Shown one piece after another: positions 62,383 through 64,000 of a DNA stretch of 64,000 bases. This stretch comes from Bacteroidales bacterium. GTDB taxonomy: Bacteria; Bacteroidota; Bacteroidia; Bacteroidales; UBA12077. The position numbers were made by a program, and so were the translations under genes. The notes beneath the pieces are model-generated. The model was not told the origin of the DNA, made no database searches, and saw only the letters and a program-made list of their open reading frames with translations. Position 1 is the stretch's first letter, and the number at the start of each line of letters is the position of its first letter. Location: positions 1 through 64,000 of the forward strand of contig JANQHE010000048.1 of assembly GCA_028282785.1 (NCBI GenBank), read 5' to 3'.

Positions 62383-62942
62383 TTTACTTTGTATTTAGGA
62401 TCACTTTTAATATAACGTACCAGTTGTTCTTTACACTTGTATTTCTTTCTTTTAATATATTGCTGACTATCTATTCCCAGTTCTTTTGCAATTTCCTTTA
62501 AGGGAACTTTATTTAAAAACATCTGTAACAATTTCCGGCAATCTTTTTCTAAACGTTTAAAATGTTTTTGATAAAGCTTGTATTGTTCGTTTTTTTCATA
62601 TTCGTCAATATCAATATCCTGAACTCCCTCATATTCAAGATAATTATCCATCTTTTCTGCATCTTCTTTATCTTTTGAAAGTTGTTTTATCCAAATAAAT
62701 CGACAAACAGAGTATATATATGATTTAAACGAAGAGGTAAGGTTTAGGTTTCCTGCTTTAATTTTACGGTAAATAATAATTATACCTTCCTGAAAAACAT
62801 CCTTTGCATCCTGTTCTGATCCGTTATTATCAATGATATAGCGCTTAATCACAGGAAAATAAACTAAATATATCTCTTTTAGAATTAGTTTATCCTGATT
62901 ACGAATTCCTTCAATTATAACTTTGTTATCTATTGATCTCAA
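62379..62942 (-). CDS. Sigma-70 family RNA polymerase sigma factor
   Basis: 187 aa. Region 2 is visible in 'QDAKDVFQEGIIIIYRKIK' and 'FKSYIYSVCRFIWIKQL'. The C-terminal region 4-like helix-turn-helix 'VPLKEIAKELGIDSQQYIKR' is present but unusual, with a Lys/Arg-rich end. ATGA overlap with the TPR anti-sigma-like gene indicates a coupled pair. Possible regulator of the CHAT/GG-peptide genes next to it. Confidence 0.83.
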   Translation of the reverse strand: MRSIDNKVIIEGIRNQDKLILKEIYLVYFPVIKRYIIDNNGSEQDAKDVFQEGIIIIYRKIKAGNLNLTSSFKSYIYSVCRFIWIKQLSKDKEDAEKMDNYLEYEGVQDIDIDEYEKNEQYKLYQKHFKRLEKDCRKLLQMFLNKVPLKEIAKELGIDSQQYIKRKKYKCKEQLVRYIKSDPKYKVN

Positions 62943-63000
62943 CTTATAGAAAGGGTAATGTTAATTTCAACCAAATCTAAAAAATAAGCTTAGAATTAAA

Positions 63001-63030
63001 AAATAAAAACGGTTGTAAGAACTTACGACC
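63001..63030 (-). terminator. Intrinsic terminator after the 138-aa membrane protein
   Basis: GGTTGTAAG (63011-63019) and CTTACGACC (63022-63030) form a 9-bp stem with one G-U; on the minus strand a T-rich run follows (63009-63001). Confidence 0.75.
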
Positions 63031-63053
63031 AACTGAATTAAAAGTTATGTTTT

Positions 63054-63470
63054 TTATATAGAATAAATGTACTTTACTATAGTTCTGTCTATTACGACTA
63101 AGAAAATTACACCTATCAGGGCTAATAAAATATATGGAGATAAACTTAATTCATTCCAGAATTTAGCAATAAAGTTTGCAAAAAAAGTAAAAATGGAGGG
63201 AGTTTTTAAATTTTCTTCAATATTATTAAAACTAAATCCGGTTTTGATAAAGTAAAAAACAAATGATCCGGCAAACATAATTACAATAGAAATAATTAAC
63301 CATAGATTACTATTTCTATCATTTTTTGTAATAAAACTTACCTGAACAGAAGGATCTTTTAATATCCGACTCATTACATTTTTCGTAAAACCTTTGCCAG
63401 GTTGTTCCACTTCTGATTTACTAATTAATTCTTTAGTATAATCATCGATATTTAATTTATGGTTATTCAT
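63054..63470 (-). CDS. Two-helix membrane protein, possible anti-sigma factor
   Basis: 138 aa. A polar N-terminal 55 residues ('YTKELISKSEVEQPGKGFT') precede two membrane helices ('LWLIISIVIMFAGSFVFYF', 'YILLALIGVIFLVVI'). It starts 1 bp after the ECF sigma gene stops, the usual place for a cognate membrane anti-sigma factor. No zinc motif is seen and I recognise no named family. It is followed by a terminator. Confidence 0.65.
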   Translation of the reverse strand: MNNHKLNIDDYTKELISKSEVEQPGKGFTKNVMSRILKDPSVQVSFITKNDRNSNLWLIISIVIMFAGSFVFYFIKTGFSFNNIEENLKTPSIFTFFANFIAKFWNELSLSPYILLALIGVIFLVVIDRTIVKYIYSI

Positions 63471-63471
63471 A

Positions 63472-64000
63472 TCACAGAATAGTTTTTACTTCATCTTTTA
63501 ATATTAACTTTAATTCAATGTAAAACCGCTTACGTGCTCTGTGCAATTTTACTTTTACGTTAGCGTTTGTTAACCCGGTCATTTGACTTATTTCATCTAT
63601 TGTGTTTTCCTTTAAATAATACATTGTTATTATAAACGCATCTTCTTCCTTTAAATTTTGAATTGCTTCTTTAATATATATTTTTTGTTCTTCCTTTGTT
63701 AATTCATTTATCCCGTTATATGCGGAAAGAACCTCTTCTTCCGGCAAAACACTATCGTCAATATTTGAAACTTCCATTTGACTTCTTCTTAATTTTGATA
63801 TGGCTCCATTATATGTAATTCTATATAACCATGTTGAAAATTTAGATTCAAACTTAAATTCTTTTAAAGACCTAAATGCTTTTACAAATGTATCCTGAGC
63901 CAGTTCTTCCGCATCCTCTGCATTTTTCAGCATTTTTAATGCGATGGTATATATCATACCTTTATGCTGCTCTACCAAATAACCATATGCATTTACATCT
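63472..64000 (-). CDS. ECF sigma factor (5' end beyond window)
   Basis: At least 176 visible residues; the frame is open to the right edge ('NAYGYLVEQHKGMIYTIALK'), so the apparent TTG start at 63978 is not real. Region 2 ('DAEELAQDTFVKAFRSLKEF', 'FSTWLYRITYNGAISKLRRS') and region 4 ('NTIDEISQMTGLTNANVKVK') are canonical. It forms a two-gene unit with the membrane protein just downstream. Confidence 0.9.
   Translation of the reverse strand, partial: DVNAYGYLVEQHKGMIYTIALKMLKNAEDAEELAQDTFVKAFRSLKEFKFESKFSTWLYRITYNGAISKLRRSQMEVSNIDDSVLPEEEVLSAYNGINELTKEEQKIYIKEAIQNLKEEDAFIITMYYLKENTIDEISQMTGLTNANVKVKLHRARKRFYIELKLILKDEVKTIL

Overview
The window is AT-rich, densely coding DNA from a member of the Bacteroidota, most likely a marine or anaerobic Bacteroidales/Marinilabiliales-type organism. 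Supporting traits are a secreted protein with a T9SS C-terminal sorting domain, a UpxY-like NusG paralogue, DUF3127 and DUF2007 proteins, a four-helix-bundle (23S rRNA IVP-like) protein, a GG-Bacteroidales radical-SAM RiPP system, and starts with little Shine-Dalgarno signal. No rRNA, tRNA or CRISPR array was seen. Family assignments come from reading motifs, not from searches.

Region 1 (1-9782, minus strand) is the start of a nonribosomal peptide operon: a NusG-like antiterminator, a starter NRPS (fatty-acyl-AMP ligase, carrier, C, A, carrier, E) and a second NRPS that runs off the left edge. Specificity codes read by eye predict Asn (then epimerised to D-Asn) and Val, so the chain should begin N-acyl-D-Asn-Val. 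Region 2 (9783-11034) is non-coding apart from a probable leader peptide and attenuator in front of lysC. Region 3 (11035-29301) is mostly housekeeping: lysC-lysA, an acyl-CoA ligase, ppk1, a PHP phosphatase, MnmD, two peptidyl-prolyl isomerases and an acyl-ACP thioesterase. It includes a probable light-response group made of a CarH-like B12-binding MerR, an ECF sigma factor, photolyase, a TIGR01777 protein and an SRPBCC protein.

Region 4 (29307-43086, minus strand) is a RiPP island. A class I lanthipeptide locus (split LanB, LanC, C39-peptidase ABC exporter, HlyD) has two precursors and a decayed second lanC, the trace of a tandem duplication of promoter + leader + precursor + lanC. Next to it is a GG-Bacteroidales radical-SAM locus (precursor, radical SAM maturase, pseudo-rSAM partner). 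Region 5 (43211-48703) encodes two large secreted proteins.

Region 6 (48970-64000) is signalling-rich. It has two TPR-CHAT protease genes, each near sigma-factor and anti-sigma-like genes and near short peptide genes with GG-type leaders. It also has three stand-alone LytTR DNA-binding proteins, a degenerate histidine kinase, two paralogous cysteine-patterned GG peptides and a C39-like domain remnant. Nine short GG-leader-type peptide genes were found in total; most are too short for ordinary gene callers.

Two shared non-coding signals tie the island together. One is a conserved 5'-leader hairpin (AGGC...GCCT followed by TAGAGTAGG), present five times 20-26 nt upstream of start codons. The other is an upstream array TCAAA-N9-ACGAA-N16-ACGAA, present four times with invariant spacing; its 21-bp direct-repeat period is what LytTR regulators usually bind. 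Together they suggest a peptide regulon spread over about 18 kb, controlled by the local LytTR proteins, with the CHAT proteases as possible additional partners. This is the strongest candidate here for an undescribed system.
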